A stretch of 64,000 bases of DNA from DATARR01 sp036376245 (lineage in GTDB: Bacteria > Acidobacteriota > Thermoanaerobaculia > Multivoradales > UBA5704): assembly GCA_036376245.1 (NCBI GenBank), contig DASVAS010000093.1:1-64000 (forward strand), in the 5' to 3' direction. The notes beneath the pieces were generated by a model. It had not been told where the DNA came from. It did no database searches and was given only the letters and a program-made list of their open reading frames with translations. Below, piece after piece: positions 33,739 to 40,857 of the stretch. The translations under genes and the position numbers were made by a program. Numbering within the stretch: position 1 is the first letter of the stretch; each line of letters opens with the position of its first letter.

Positions 33739-33822
33739 AACGGACACGGACGAGCACGGACAACCACGGACAACCACGGACCGGATCGCGGCATCTTCTC
33801 TGTCCGTGGTCGTCCGTGCCCC
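33739..33822. repeat. ACGGACA-type inverted repeat element
   Basis: Tandem CACGGACAAC units at 33739-33782 (CACGGACAACCACGGACAAC is the core) face complementary units (TGTCCGTGGTCGTCCGTG) at 33801-33822. It fills the gap between lemA and the first fusion-protein gene, both on the minus strand. The same family is found at 45284-45388. Confidence 0.75.
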
Positions 33823-33831
33823 CTCTTTCCC

Positions 33832-34443
33832 CTACTGCCCGAAATCCACCTTCGGCGCCGTCTCCGCCCCGGGCTGGGACTGGAAGTACGGCTTCGGCTG
33901 GAAGCCCAGCATGCGGGCGAAGAGGGCGGCCGGGAAGCGGCGGACGCGGGTGTTGTAGTCCTGGGCCGCCTCGTTGAAGCGCATGCGCTCCACCGAGACA
34001 CGGTTCTCCGATCCCTCGAGCTGCACCATCAGGTCCCGGAAGGCGGGCACGGACTGGAGCTGCGGATACTGCTCCACCACCACCAGCAGCCGCGAGAGGG
34101 CCGAGGAGAGGCCGTCCTGGGCCTGCTGGTACTGCTGGAACTTCTGGGGATCGTTGAGGATCTCCTGGGTCGCCTGCTGGCTGACCTGGCCCACCCGGCT
34201 GCGGGCCTCCACGATCCGCGTCAGCGTCTCCTGCTCGAAGTTGGCCGCGCCCTTGACGGTGGCCACCAGGTTGGGGATCAGGTCCGCGCGGCGCTGGTAG
34301 GCGTTCTGCACCTGCGCCCACTTGGCCTCCACGTTCTGCTCGGACCCCACCAGGCTGTTGTAGGTGCCCGCCAGGAACATTCCCAGGATCACGACCAGCA
34401 CGACGACCACGATCCCGGCGATCAGACATCCGCTTCGCCTCAT
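33832..34443 (-). CDS. lemA: LemA family protein
   Basis: 203 residues. One N-terminal membrane segment (CLIAGIVVVVLVVILGMFLAG) with the rest a helical bundle; the signature YNSLVGSEQNVEAKWAQVQN and YQRRADLIPNLVATVKG is that of LemA proteins, and NTRVRRFPAALFARMLGF closes the domain. Function is poorly known (membrane-associated, linked to envelope stress in some bacteria). ATG 34443 has an AAGGAGG site seven bases upstream. Divergent from thyA; the gap is 50 bases. Confidence 0.92.
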   Translation of the reverse strand: MRRSGCLIAGIVVVVLVVILGMFLAGTYNSLVGSEQNVEAKWAQVQNAYQRRADLIPNLVATVKGAANFEQETLTRIVEARSRVGQVSQQATQEILNDPQKFQQYQQAQDGLSSALSRLLVVVEQYPQLQSVPAFRDLMVQLEGSENRVSVERMRFNEAAQDYNTRVRRFPAALFARMLGFQPKPYFQSQPGAETAPKVDFGQ

Positions 34444-34477
34444 GGCAACCCCTCCTTGGAGGGGGATCATATCCCCG

Positions 34478-34486
34478 TGCTACAGT
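34478..34486 (+). promoter_or_regulatory. Extended -10 element of thyA (leaderless)
   Basis: TGCTACAGT ends seven bases before ATG 34494. No Shine-Dalgarno lies between, so a leaderless thyA-folA transcript is predicted. Confidence 0.55.
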
Positions 34487-34493
34487 CCGCGCC

Positions 34494-35288
34494 ATGAGGC
34501 CCTACCTGGACCTCCTCCAGCACATCCTGGATCACGGAGTCCGCAAATCCGACCGCACCGGCACCGGGACGCTCTCCGTCTTCGGCTGGCAGATGCGCTT
34601 CGACCTCGAAGCGGGCTTCCCCCTGCTGACCACCAAGAAGCTGCACCTGCGCTCGATCATCCACGAGTTGCTCTGGTTCCTCGCCGGGGACACCAACGTC
34701 CGCTACCTCCAGGAGCACGGCGTGACCATCTGGGACGAGTGGGCCAACCAGAACGGCGACCTCGGCCCGGTCTACGGCTCGCAGTGGCGCTCCTGGCCCG
34801 CCCCGGACGGCGGCTCGATCGACCAGATCGCCCGCGTGGTGGAACAGATCCGGACCAATCCCGACTCGCGCCGCCACATCGTGAGCGCCTGGAACGTGGC
34901 CGAGATCGACGAGATGGCCCTGCCCCCCTGCCATGCCCTGTTCCAGTTCTGGGTGGGCGAAGGGCGCCTCTCCTGCCAGCTCTACCAGCGCAGCGCCGAC
35001 GTGTTCCTGGGCGTGCCGTTCAACATCGCCTCCTATGCGCTGCTGACGATGATGGTGGCCCAGGTCTGCGGCCTGCGCCCGGGGGACTTCGTGCACACCT
35101 TCGGCGACGCCCATCTCTACCTCAATCACCTGGAGCAGGCACGCCTCCAGCTCTCCCGCGAGCCCCGGCCGCTGCCGCGGATGGAGATCAACCCGGAGGT
35201 CACCTCGATCTTCGGCTTCAAGTACGAGGACTTCACCCTGACCGGCTACGACCCGCATCCCGCGATCAAGGCGCCCATCGCCGTATGA
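34494..35288 (+). CDS. thyA: Thymidylate synthase
   Basis: 264 residues, the normal ThyA length. Methylates dUMP to dTMP with methylenetetrahydrofolate. RTGTGTLSVFG, the catalytic cysteine in LPPCHALFQFWV, QRSADVFLGVPFNIASYALL and the C-terminal KAPIAV are all present. It overlaps folA (ATGA), which regenerates tetrahydrofolate from its by-product dihydrofolate, so the pair forms a metabolic unit. No ribosome site precedes the ATG. Confidence 0.97.
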   Translation: MRPYLDLLQHILDHGVRKSDRTGTGTLSVFGWQMRFDLEAGFPLLTTKKLHLRSIIHELLWFLAGDTNVRYLQEHGVTIWDEWANQNGDLGPVYGSQWRSWPAPDGGSIDQIARVVEQIRTNPDSRRHIVSAWNVAEIDEMALPPCHALFQFWVGEGRLSCQLYQRSADVFLGVPFNIASYALLTMMVAQVCGLRPGDFVHTFGDAHLYLNHLEQARLQLSREPRPLPRMEINPEVTSIFGFKYEDFTLTGYDPHPAIKAPIAV

Positions 35289-35854
35289 AGAAGCGGATCT
35301 CGCTCATCGCCGCCATGGCCGCCAACCGGTCCATCGGCATCGACAGCCGCCTCCCCTGGCATCTCCCCGCGGACCTCAAGCGCTTCAAGGCCCTGACCAT
35401 GGGCCACACCATGATCATGGGGCGCAAGACCTACGATTCCATCAGCGGCGGCCCGCTGCCGGGGCGGGAGACGATCGTGGTCACCCGCCAGCAGGGGTAC
35501 ACCCCGCCCGGCGTCCGGGTGGCCTACTCGCTGGACGAAGCTTTGGCGATGACTGAAGGCGAAGAGGAGGTCTTCGTGGCCGGCGGCGAAGAGATCTTCC
35601 GCCTGGCCCTGGACCTGGGCCGCGCCGACCGCATCTACCTGACCCGCATCGAGAAGGATTACCCCGGCGACACGTTCTTCCCCGCATTCGACGAGTCCGC
35701 CTGGAAGGTCGTCGAGCGGGAGGATTTCCCGGCCACGGAGCGGAATCCCGCGTTCACTTTTCTGACCCTGGATCGCGCCCTCACCCCCGGCCCCTCTCCT
35801 GACCCCTCCCTCCCTCCCCCACCGGGAGAGGGGAGAAAGGCGGGGCAATCTTGA
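35285..35854 (+). CDS. folA: Dihydrofolate reductase with repeat-derived C-terminal tail
   Basis: 189 residues. Reduces dihydrofolate to tetrahydrofolate. SIGIDSRLPWHLPADLKRFK, MGRKTYDSI, ETIVVTRQQGY and FVAGGEEIF are DHFR landmarks. The enzyme core ends near residue 165 (FTFLTLDRA); the last 24 residues (from LTPGPSPDPSLPPPP) are encoded by an intergenic repeat element, read through because the original stop was lost. The start overlaps thyA (ATGA). The stop overlaps the TTG start of the next gene. Confidence 0.95.
   Translation: MKKRISLIAAMAANRSIGIDSRLPWHLPADLKRFKALTMGHTMIMGRKTYDSISGGPLPGRETIVVTRQQGYTPPGVRVAYSLDEALAMTEGEEEVFVAGGEEIFRLALDLGRADRIYLTRIEKDYPGDTFFPAFDESAWKVVEREDFPATERNPAFTFLTLDRALTPGPSPDPSLPPPPGEGRKAGQS
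35778..35840. repeat. CTCACCCCCGGCC-type repeat element inside the folA end
   Basis: The segment starting CTCACCCCCGGCCCCTCTCC and ending ACCGGGAGAGGGG is shared with 41968-42027, with its inverse at 42076-42162, and with 45405-45475 in the pyrE end. It is normally intergenic; here it is translated. Confidence 0.7.
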
Positions 35855-36330
35855 AGCTCGTCCCTGGTGTCCTTGCTGTCCTTGTCGTCCTTGTTTCCTG
35901 CGACCGCTCCCCCTTCCAGGAGGAGCGCCGCTCCACCGAGGTCATCCGCAAGGCCCGCGTCTACCTGATCGCGGATCCGTCGGAGGAGGGTTGTGGCGGC
36001 GCCGCCGCGCCCTACGAGGTGGAGCTGGGCAGCCCCTCCCCCGCTCTCGGCGGAACGGTCGAGGCGTTGCTGTCCCTGGGGGACCGCTCCGACGGGTCCG
36101 GTTTCTACAACGCCCTCGCCCACTCGCCTCTGAAGATCGAACGAATGGAGCGCTCGGGCCCCGTGGTGCGGTTCTACCTCACCGGCTATCTGGAATTGGG
36201 AGGCGAGTGCGACGCTCCGCGCGTCCTCTCGCAGCTCACCGAGACCGCCACCCAGTTCAGCGACGTCGACACGGCGGAGTTCTTCCTCGACGGCAAGCCG
36301 TTGGCAGAATTGCTGTCAGGAAAGGGATAG
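35851..36330 (+). CDS. GerMN-domain lipoprotein
   Basis: 159 residues. TTG 35851 overlaps the folA stop. A short lipoprotein signal (KLVPGVLAVLVVLVSC) puts the lipid on Cys17; the remainder (ARVYLIADPSEEGCGG, VEALLSLG, GPVVRFYLTGYLELGG) fits the GerMN/sporulation-lipoprotein fold, found in spore germination and envelope lipoproteins. The signal peptide is encoded by tandem TGTCCTTG units of the AAGGACACC repeat family, an unusual origin for a signal sequence. Exact role unknown. Confidence 0.72.
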   Translation: MKLVPGVLAVLVVLVSCDRSPFQEERRSTEVIRKARVYLIADPSEEGCGGAAAPYEVELGSPSPALGGTVEALLSLGDRSDGSGFYNALAHSPLKIERMERSGPVVRFYLTGYLELGGECDAPRVLSQLTETATQFSDVDTAEFFLDGKPLAELLSGKG

Positions 36331-36336
36331 GAGAAG

Positions 36337-36361
36337 GCCGGCCGCGGAGACCGCGGCCGGC
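36337..36361. terminator. Hairpin between convergent genes
   Basis: GCCGGCCGCGG-AGA-CCGCGGCCGGC: a perfect 11-bp stem seven bases past the GerMN gene stop and nine bases before the end of the minus-strand peptide gene. No T-run; probably serves both strands. Confidence 0.6.
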
Positions 36362-36370
36362 GCGGTCCGC

Positions 36371-36544
36371 TCAGATCTTGCGGCAGCGGCAGCAGTCGTT
36401 GCCGGTCGGCGAGAGCACGTATCCCGGAGGACAGGCCTCACACCGGACGAGCGAGCAGTCGACCTGCTGAGCGGAGACGTTGGGGACCTGGGTGACGCCG
36501 AAAGCGCCGGCGAGCACGAGGCCCGCGAGAATCAGTCTCTTCAT
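36371..36544 (-). CDS. Secreted 57-residue Cys-rich peptide, copy 1
   Basis: Signal peptide MKRLILAGLVLAG... cut near VSAQ, leaving a mature peptide of about 31 residues with six cysteines (QVDCSLVRCEACPPGYVLSP, then GNDCCRCRKI). Pattern C-x4-C-x2-C-P-x-G...NDCCRC matches the paralogue at 36739 residue for residue. No family recognised; it could be a protease inhibitor-like knottin, a metal-binding peptide or a bacteriocin-like product. ATG 36544 gives the same length as the paralogue. Confidence 0.7.
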   Translation of the reverse strand: MKRLILAGLVLAGAFGVTQVPNVSAQQVDCSLVRCEACPPGYVLSPTGNDCCRCRKI

Positions 36545-36638
36545 GGGTGTTGTACTCCTATTCCTGTGGTTCTGGGTCCTCATGGACCCGCTGACGGGAG
36601 AAACGACGAGGGCTCCCCGATCCCCTCACTCCGCGCGT

Positions 36639-36680
36639 AAAAAAGAGGACCGCCGGCCCGGCTTTCAACCGAGCCGGCGG
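36639..36680 (-). terminator. Intrinsic terminator of peptide copy 2
   Basis: On the minus strand a stem CCGCCGGC / GCCGGCGG is followed by TCCTCTTTTTT (36639-36649). It lies 58 bases after the stop at 36739 and is the clearest rho-independent terminator on this side of the window. Confidence 0.75.
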
Positions 36681-36738
36681 TGGGGAGAGGAGCGGAGAAT
36701 CTCCGCCCCGGGGATTTCGGGATTTTTCGGTTCTGGGA

Positions 36739-36912
36739 TCAGACCGGGACGCAGCGGCAGCAGTCGTTCGGCTTCGGCGACCAGACGGTGCCGGCCGGGC
36801 ACTCCATGCAGCGCACTCCGTCGCAGGGATTGGCGGCCGCGGCCGGGGTCGGGATGAGGGAAACGGCCCAGGTTCCGGCCAGCACGAGGCCGGCAAGCAG
36901 CATTCTCTTCAC
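36739..36912 (-). CDS. Secreted 57-residue Cys-rich peptide, copy 2
   Basis: Paralogue of the previous gene: signal VKRMLLAGLVLAG... and mature part with CDGVRCMECPAGTVWSP then NDCCRCVPV. Length is identical. GTG 36912 has GGAGG seven bases upstream; an internal ATG at 36903 is less likely. The two genes have separate terminators, so they are probably expressed as separate units, in line with a recent tandem duplication followed by divergence. Confidence 0.7.
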   Translation of the reverse strand: MKRMLLAGLVLAGTWAVSLIPTPAAAANPCDGVRCMECPAGTVWSPKPNDCCRCVPV

Positions 36913-37033
36913 GGCATTGCCTCCAGTAGAGGAAACAAGGAGAGGACCTTCATGGTCCCCCCCAGGAGAGCGGGGGGGACCCCCGCCACGCATCAGAAGT
37001 GTGGCAATCACCAAAGACCGGGACAGCGAAATT

Positions 37034-37981
37034 TCAGGCGGCGGCGCGCTCGCGGAACCAGGCGGCGGTGCGGGCCAGTCCCTCGCTCAGCGGCAGGGGA
37101 TCCGGCAGGCCCAGCTCGCGGCGGCCGAGGCCGGCGTCCACGCTCGACCGCATCTGCTCGCCGGACTTGGCCGGCCCGTGCACCGCCGCGAGGCCGGAGC
37201 CCACCGCCCGGGCCAGTCCGTTGTAGAGCTCGACCACGGAGGTCTCGACGCCGGTGCCCACGTTGTAGATGTGGAAGCCCGGCCGGCCCGCCGCCGCGAG
37301 GTTGGCCCGCACCACGTCCGAGACGTGGACGTAGTCCCGGGTCTGCTCGCCGGTGCCGTTGATGGTGGGGACCTCCCCCGCCAGCAGGCGCTTGAGGAAG
37401 ATGGCCACCACGCCGGCCTCGCCGTGCGGGTTCTGCCGCTCGCCGTAGACGTTGGCGTAGCGCAGGCAGGTGGCGTCGAGCCCGTAGGCGACGTGGTAGT
37501 AGTAGAGGTAGCGCTCGAAAGAGAGCTTGGAGATTCCGTAGGGGGAGACCGGCCGCGCCGGGTGCTCCTCGGTGGCCGGGAAGAAGTCCTGCTCGCCGTA
37601 GATGGCGCCGCCCGTGGAGGCGAAGAGGATCTGGCGGACGCCGCCGCGCCGCGCCGCTTCCGCCAGGTTCAGGCTGCCCAGGATGTTGACGTCGGCGTCG
37701 AACACGGGGTCCTCCACCGAGCGCCGCACGTCCATCTGCGCGGCGTGGTGGACCAGGATCTCCACCCCCGAATCCCGCACCAGGGCCGCCGCCTCGGGGG
37801 AGCGGATGTCCAGGACGTGCAGCTCGGCGCCCGCGGGCACGTTCTCGCGCCGGCCGCCGGAAAGGTTGTCGATGATCAAGACGCGCCGGCCCGCCGCCAG
37901 GAAGGCCTCGGCCACATGGGAGCCGATGAAGCCGGCTCCCCCGGTAACGCAGACGGTTCCACTCTCTTGATGATTCGTCAT
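37034..37981 (-). CDS. UDP-glucose 4-epimerase-like NAD-dependent epimerase
   Basis: 315 residues. GGAGFIGSHVAEAF (NAD-binding glycine motif), STGGAIYGE and YGISKLSFERYL (catalytic Tyr/Lys), RYANVYGERQNP and the DYVHVSDVVRA segment are typical of extended SDR sugar-nucleotide epimerases of the GalE type. It should interconvert UDP-hexoses for envelope polysaccharide; exact sugar unknown. ATG 37981; the gap to the divergent MarR gene is 65 bases. Confidence 0.88.
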   Translation of the reverse strand: MTNHQESGTVCVTGGAGFIGSHVAEAFLAAGRRVLIIDNLSGGRRENVPAGAELHVLDIRSPEAAALVRDSGVEILVHHAAQMDVRRSVEDPVFDADVNILGSLNLAEAARRGGVRQILFASTGGAIYGEQDFFPATEEHPARPVSPYGISKLSFERYLYYYHVAYGLDATCLRYANVYGERQNPHGEAGVVAIFLKRLLAGEVPTINGTGEQTRDYVHVSDVVRANLAAAGRPGFHIYNVGTGVETSVVELYNGLARAVGSGLAAVHGPAKSGEQMRSSVDAGLGRRELGLPDPLPLSEGLARTAAWFRERAAA

Positions 37982-38052
37982 GGCGCCGGAGCTTACAGCA
38001 AGAGCCAGGCCAGTCATTTCGCGCCAGCCATTTCGCGGTAGACTTGATGTCC

Positions 38053-38460
38053 ATGTCCCGTAGAGAGGTCGAGCCGGACTACAAGCGGTTGCTCCAGTTC
38101 CGTACCGGGCTGCGCCGCTTCCTGCGCTGGAGCGAGGAGCAGGCCAAGAAGGCCGGGCTCACCGCGGCTCAGTATCAGCTCCTGCTGGCCGTCCGTGGGC
38201 ACGACGGCGACCTCGGCCCGACCATCGGCGACGTCGCCGGCTACCTCCTGCTGCGGCACCACAGCGCGGTCGGGCTCGTGGACCGCGCCGTCAGGGCGGG
38301 GTGGGTGGAGCGCGGCGAAGACCCGGAGGACCGCCGGGTGGTGCGCCTGCGCCTGACGGCCAAGGGCCAGGAGATCCTGCAGAAGCTCGCCTCCCTGCAC
38401 CTCAAGGAGGTCGAGCGCCTGACGCCCCTCGTCCAGGCGATCTCGGCCGCGCGGGAGTAG
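38053..38460 (+). CDS. MarR-family transcriptional regulator
   Basis: 135 residues. Winged HTH of the MarR type: LTAAQYQLLLAVRGH, IGDVAGYLLLRHHSAVGLVD and the wing RGEDPEDRRVVRLRLTAKG. A TAGACT box ends eight bases before ATG 38053, and no ribosome site is visible, so this start would be leaderless; ATG 38047, two codons upstream, is possible. MarR proteins usually repress a neighbour; the divergent epimerase is the candidate here. Confidence 0.88.
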   Translation: MSRREVEPDYKRLLQFRTGLRRFLRWSEEQAKKAGLTAAQYQLLLAVRGHDGDLGPTIGDVAGYLLLRHHSAVGLVDRAVRAGWVERGEDPEDRRVVRLRLTAKGQEILQKLASLHLKEVERLTPLVQAISAARE

Positions 38461-38488
38461 GACGCCGCCCCGGGCCGAGGGCTACCCC

Positions 38489-38764
38489 CTACGACTTCAG
38501 CTCGGACGCCAGGCACCGCAGCCGCGGCCGTTCGGGGTCGCCGAGATCCATCAGGTCCCAGGGCACGCGCCGAGGCTTCTTTCCAAAGAAGGAGATCCCG
38601 AGCCGGGCCAGCAGGGCGGCCGTCCCCAGGTGGTACTCGCGCACCACGCACTCCTCGCCTTGGATCTCCGCCGTCACGGAGAGGATCCGCCCCACCCGGG
38701 CGCCCTCCGGGTCCCGCACCAGCCTGCCCAGCAGCAGCTCGAAATGGACCTTGCCTCCAGCCAT
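38489..38764 (-). CDS. PRC-barrel-like protein, small
   Basis: 91 residues. HFELLLGRLVRDPEGARVGRILSVTAE matches the opening strand pair of a PRC-barrel (a small beta fold found in ribosome maturation and photosynthetic proteins and beside metal transporters); the second part (VPWDLMDLGDPERPRLRC) is also typical. ATG 38764 overlaps the stop of the other PRC gene. Last gene of the NRAMP operon; probably an accessory or regulatory subunit of the transporter. Confidence 0.7.
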   Translation of the reverse strand: MAGGKVHFELLLGRLVRDPEGARVGRILSVTAEIQGEECVVREYHLGTAALLARLGISFFGKKPRRVPWDLMDLGDPERPRLRCLASELKS

Positions 38765-39132
38765 CAATCCTCTCCCGGCACCTTGGCCACGAAGCGGTCG
38801 CGCAGCCAGCGCTCCCAGTCGAAGGCCGGCGTCTCGAGCGCCTTGAGATCGACCTGGACGTGGTAGTTGGTGACCTCCTTCACCTTCTCCCAGGGGACGC
38901 GGAAGCGGGCCGTCCTGCGGACGCTCCAGCGCCGCAGCCGTTCCACCCAGCGTTCCACCCGCGGATGGACCCGCCGCGCCAGGACCACGAAGCCCATCTC
39001 GATCGCCTCGACGCGGGGCGGGCCGTCCCCGCTGAGATCGATGACGAGGCCGTCCACGCGCCCCATCTTCGTCCCCTCCCGGTCGACCACCAGCTTGTCG
39101 AGGACATCGCGGGCCAGGTCCAGCTTCTTCAT
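38764..39132 (-). CDS. PRC-barrel domain protein
   Basis: 122 residues. KLDLARDVLDKLVVDREGTK followed by MGRVDGLVIDLSGDGPPRVE is a clear PRC-barrel start, as in the proteins that accompany NRAMP and MgtE-type transporters. The C-terminal helix (LETPAFDWERWLRDRF) is unassigned. ATG 39132 overlaps the NRAMP stop (ATGA), showing a stoichiometric link to the transporter. Confidence 0.8.
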   Translation of the reverse strand: MKKLDLARDVLDKLVVDREGTKMGRVDGLVIDLSGDGPPRVEAIEMGFVVLARRVHPRVERWVERLRRWSVRRTARFRVPWEKVKEVTNYHVQVDLKALETPAFDWERWLRDRFVAKVPGED

Positions 39133-40349
39133 CCGCCGCCTCCGAGGAACGCCAGCGGGATCGAGACGACCGTGAGCACGAGCGACACCAGGAGCACGAC
39201 CACGGCCACCGTGTTCGAGATCCAGCCGTTGGCGTGCTCCTTGAGCAGCTTGCGGTCGTTCATGAGCAGCACGAACGGCAGCGCCACGAACGGCAGGACG
39301 GCGGCCTCGGAGGCCATGGCGAGCACCGTCAGCTTGAGCGGATCGACGCCGAACAGGATGGGGAGCGAGGCGAGCAGCAGGGCGCCCGTGTAGACGCTGC
39401 TGAAGCGGGCGTCCTCGCGCGGGTCGAGGTTCTCCCCCCAGTTCCAGCCCAGCGTCTGGGCGATCGAGTACGCCATGGCCAGGGCCACCTCCAGCGTCGC
39501 CCCCAGGCAGGCGATCCCCATCGACACGGCGAACAGCAGGAATCCCCAGAAGGGGAAGGCGTCCGTCAGCATCATGGCCGCCTGATGGTAGTCGTCCACC
39601 TGGATCCCCCGCGGCGCCAGCACCATGGCGGCGACCACGATCCCGCCCATGGCGACGGCGCTGCCGAAGCTCATGCCGAGGGCGGCGATCCCCCGGTTCA
39701 CGCCCACGTAGGAGCGGTCCCAGCGATCCTCCACCGCGCCGGACGAGTAGAAGTAGAAGAGGTAGGGGGAGAGCACGGCGCCCACGATGCTGACGGCGAT
39801 GGCCCAGTACTTGAGCGGGTCCTCCCCCGGCAGCGACGGCACGAATCCCCGCAGGACCTCGCCGGCCGGCGGACGATGGTGGAACGCCGCCACCACGAAC
39901 GCCAGGGTGATCAGGCCGAGGAGCGAAGTGCTGTTCTCGATGGTGCTGAAGGTGGACCGCCAGAGGAAGAGCCAGGCCAGGACGGCGACCGGCAGGGCCA
40001 TCAGCGGGGTCGGCAGGCCCGTGACCAGGTGCAGGGCGAAGCAGACGCCGCCGATCTCCGTGGCGAGCACCAGGTAGGTCGAGAGCGTGAGCACGAGGAA
40101 CGGCACGATCCAGAAGGTGAAGCCCAGGTGTTCCCGGATGGCGTCCGGCAGGGCCTTCTTCGTGACCGCGGCGAACCGGCCGGACATCTCCACCAGGAAG
40201 ATCACGATAAGGGTGGCGGCGGCGACCGCCCACAGGAGCTGGAAACGGTAATTGGCACCCGCCTGGGCGCTGGTGGCCATGGCGCCCATGTCGAAGAAGC
40301 CGCCCACGGCCGTCAGGATGCCGAGGGCGAGCTGAAGCCACTTCTTCAC
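39129..40349 (-). CDS. NRAMP-like divalent metal transporter with altered metal-site motifs
   Basis: 406 residues, about eleven membrane segments. In canonical NRAMP proteins TM1 carries DPGN and TM6 carries a metal-binding methionine in an MPH motif. Here TM1 reads GGFFDMGAMATSA and the TM6 equivalent reads AVLSPYLFYFYSSG, so the DPGN is altered and the Met is replaced by Ser. That points to a different ion (for example Mg-like hard ions in NRAMP-related transporters) or altered selectivity; inference. GTG 40349 overlaps the upstream lipoprotein stop (GTGA). Confidence 0.82.
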   Translation of the reverse strand: MKKWLQLALGILTAVGGFFDMGAMATSAQAGANYRFQLLWAVAAATLIVIFLVEMSGRFAAVTKKALPDAIREHLGFTFWIVPFLVLTLSTYLVLATEIGGVCFALHLVTGLPTPLMALPVAVLAWLFLWRSTFSTIENSTSLLGLITLAFVVAAFHHRPPAGEVLRGFVPSLPGEDPLKYWAIAVSIVGAVLSPYLFYFYSSGAVEDRWDRSYVGVNRGIAALGMSFGSAVAMGGIVVAAMVLAPRGIQVDDYHQAAMMLTDAFPFWGFLLFAVSMGIACLGATLEVALAMAYSIAQTLGWNWGENLDPREDARFSSVYTGALLLASLPILFGVDPLKLTVLAMASEAAVLPFVALPFVLLMNDRKLLKEHANGWISNTVAVVVLLVSLVLTVVSIPLAFLGGGG

Positions 40350-40795
40350 GGCCCCTTCCCCGCGTTCTGGAGCGTCTCGAAGCGGGCGCGCAACCCGGCC
40401 AACTGACGTGCCTGCCGCGCCACCGCCGCCCGGTCGCCGGCCTCGACCCCGCGCTCCAGTCCGGCGCCGGCCGCCTTGGCTTCCGCGAGCAGCCGGCGCA
40501 GGGGAACGGTCACCTCGGGGCGGGCCCGGGATTTCGCGCTCTCCTCATCCGCCTTCTCGAATTCCTTCCGGGCGGCCGAGAGGCTCGCTCTCAGAAAAGA
40601 CGAGGGGAGACTGTTGGCGGCCCACTTCTCGCCAGCCATCTGCAGGCTGGCGAGCCAGGAGCCGACGGGCTCGACCTTGTGGAGCAGATCCTCCTCAGGG
40701 GATTTCTTCTGGCAGGCGAGCAGCAGGGCGGCGGCCAGGATCGCGGCCAGCCCGCCCGCAGCACACCGGCGTCGGGAAGAGGAAGGGGTCTGCAT
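40346..40795 (-). CDS. Small helical lipoprotein
   Basis: 149 residues. Signal with lipobox LLLAC; the mature part is helical and charged (FLRASLSAARKEFEKADEES, LRRLLAEAKAAGAGLERGVE). No family recognised. It is the first gene of a four-gene unit with the NRAMP-like transporter and two PRC-barrel proteins, so it may be a periplasmic partner. ATG 40795 gives the expected signal peptide. Confidence 0.68.
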   Translation of the reverse strand: MQTPSSSRRRCAAGGLAAILAAALLLACQKKSPEEDLLHKVEPVGSWLASLQMAGEKWAANSLPSSFLRASLSAARKEFEKADEESAKSRARPEVTVPLRRLLAEAKAAGAGLERGVEAGDRAAVARQARQLAGLRARFETLQNAGKGP

Positions 40796-40857
40796 TCGCT
40801 CACACTCGGCAACAGCTACATCTACGGCTGCCGAGCCAACCCCAGCAAATCCCGTTC

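Noticed and set aside
33739..33822. Possible CRISPR array from CACGGACAAC repeats
   Set aside because: Units are about ten bases, directly tandem, with no spacers, and form an inverted pair; no cas genes nearby.
31597..34497. 966-codon open frame on the plus strand opposite the membrane-fusion genes
   Set aside because: Antisense shadow of HlyD-type genes and lemA; composition biased and no recognisable domain.
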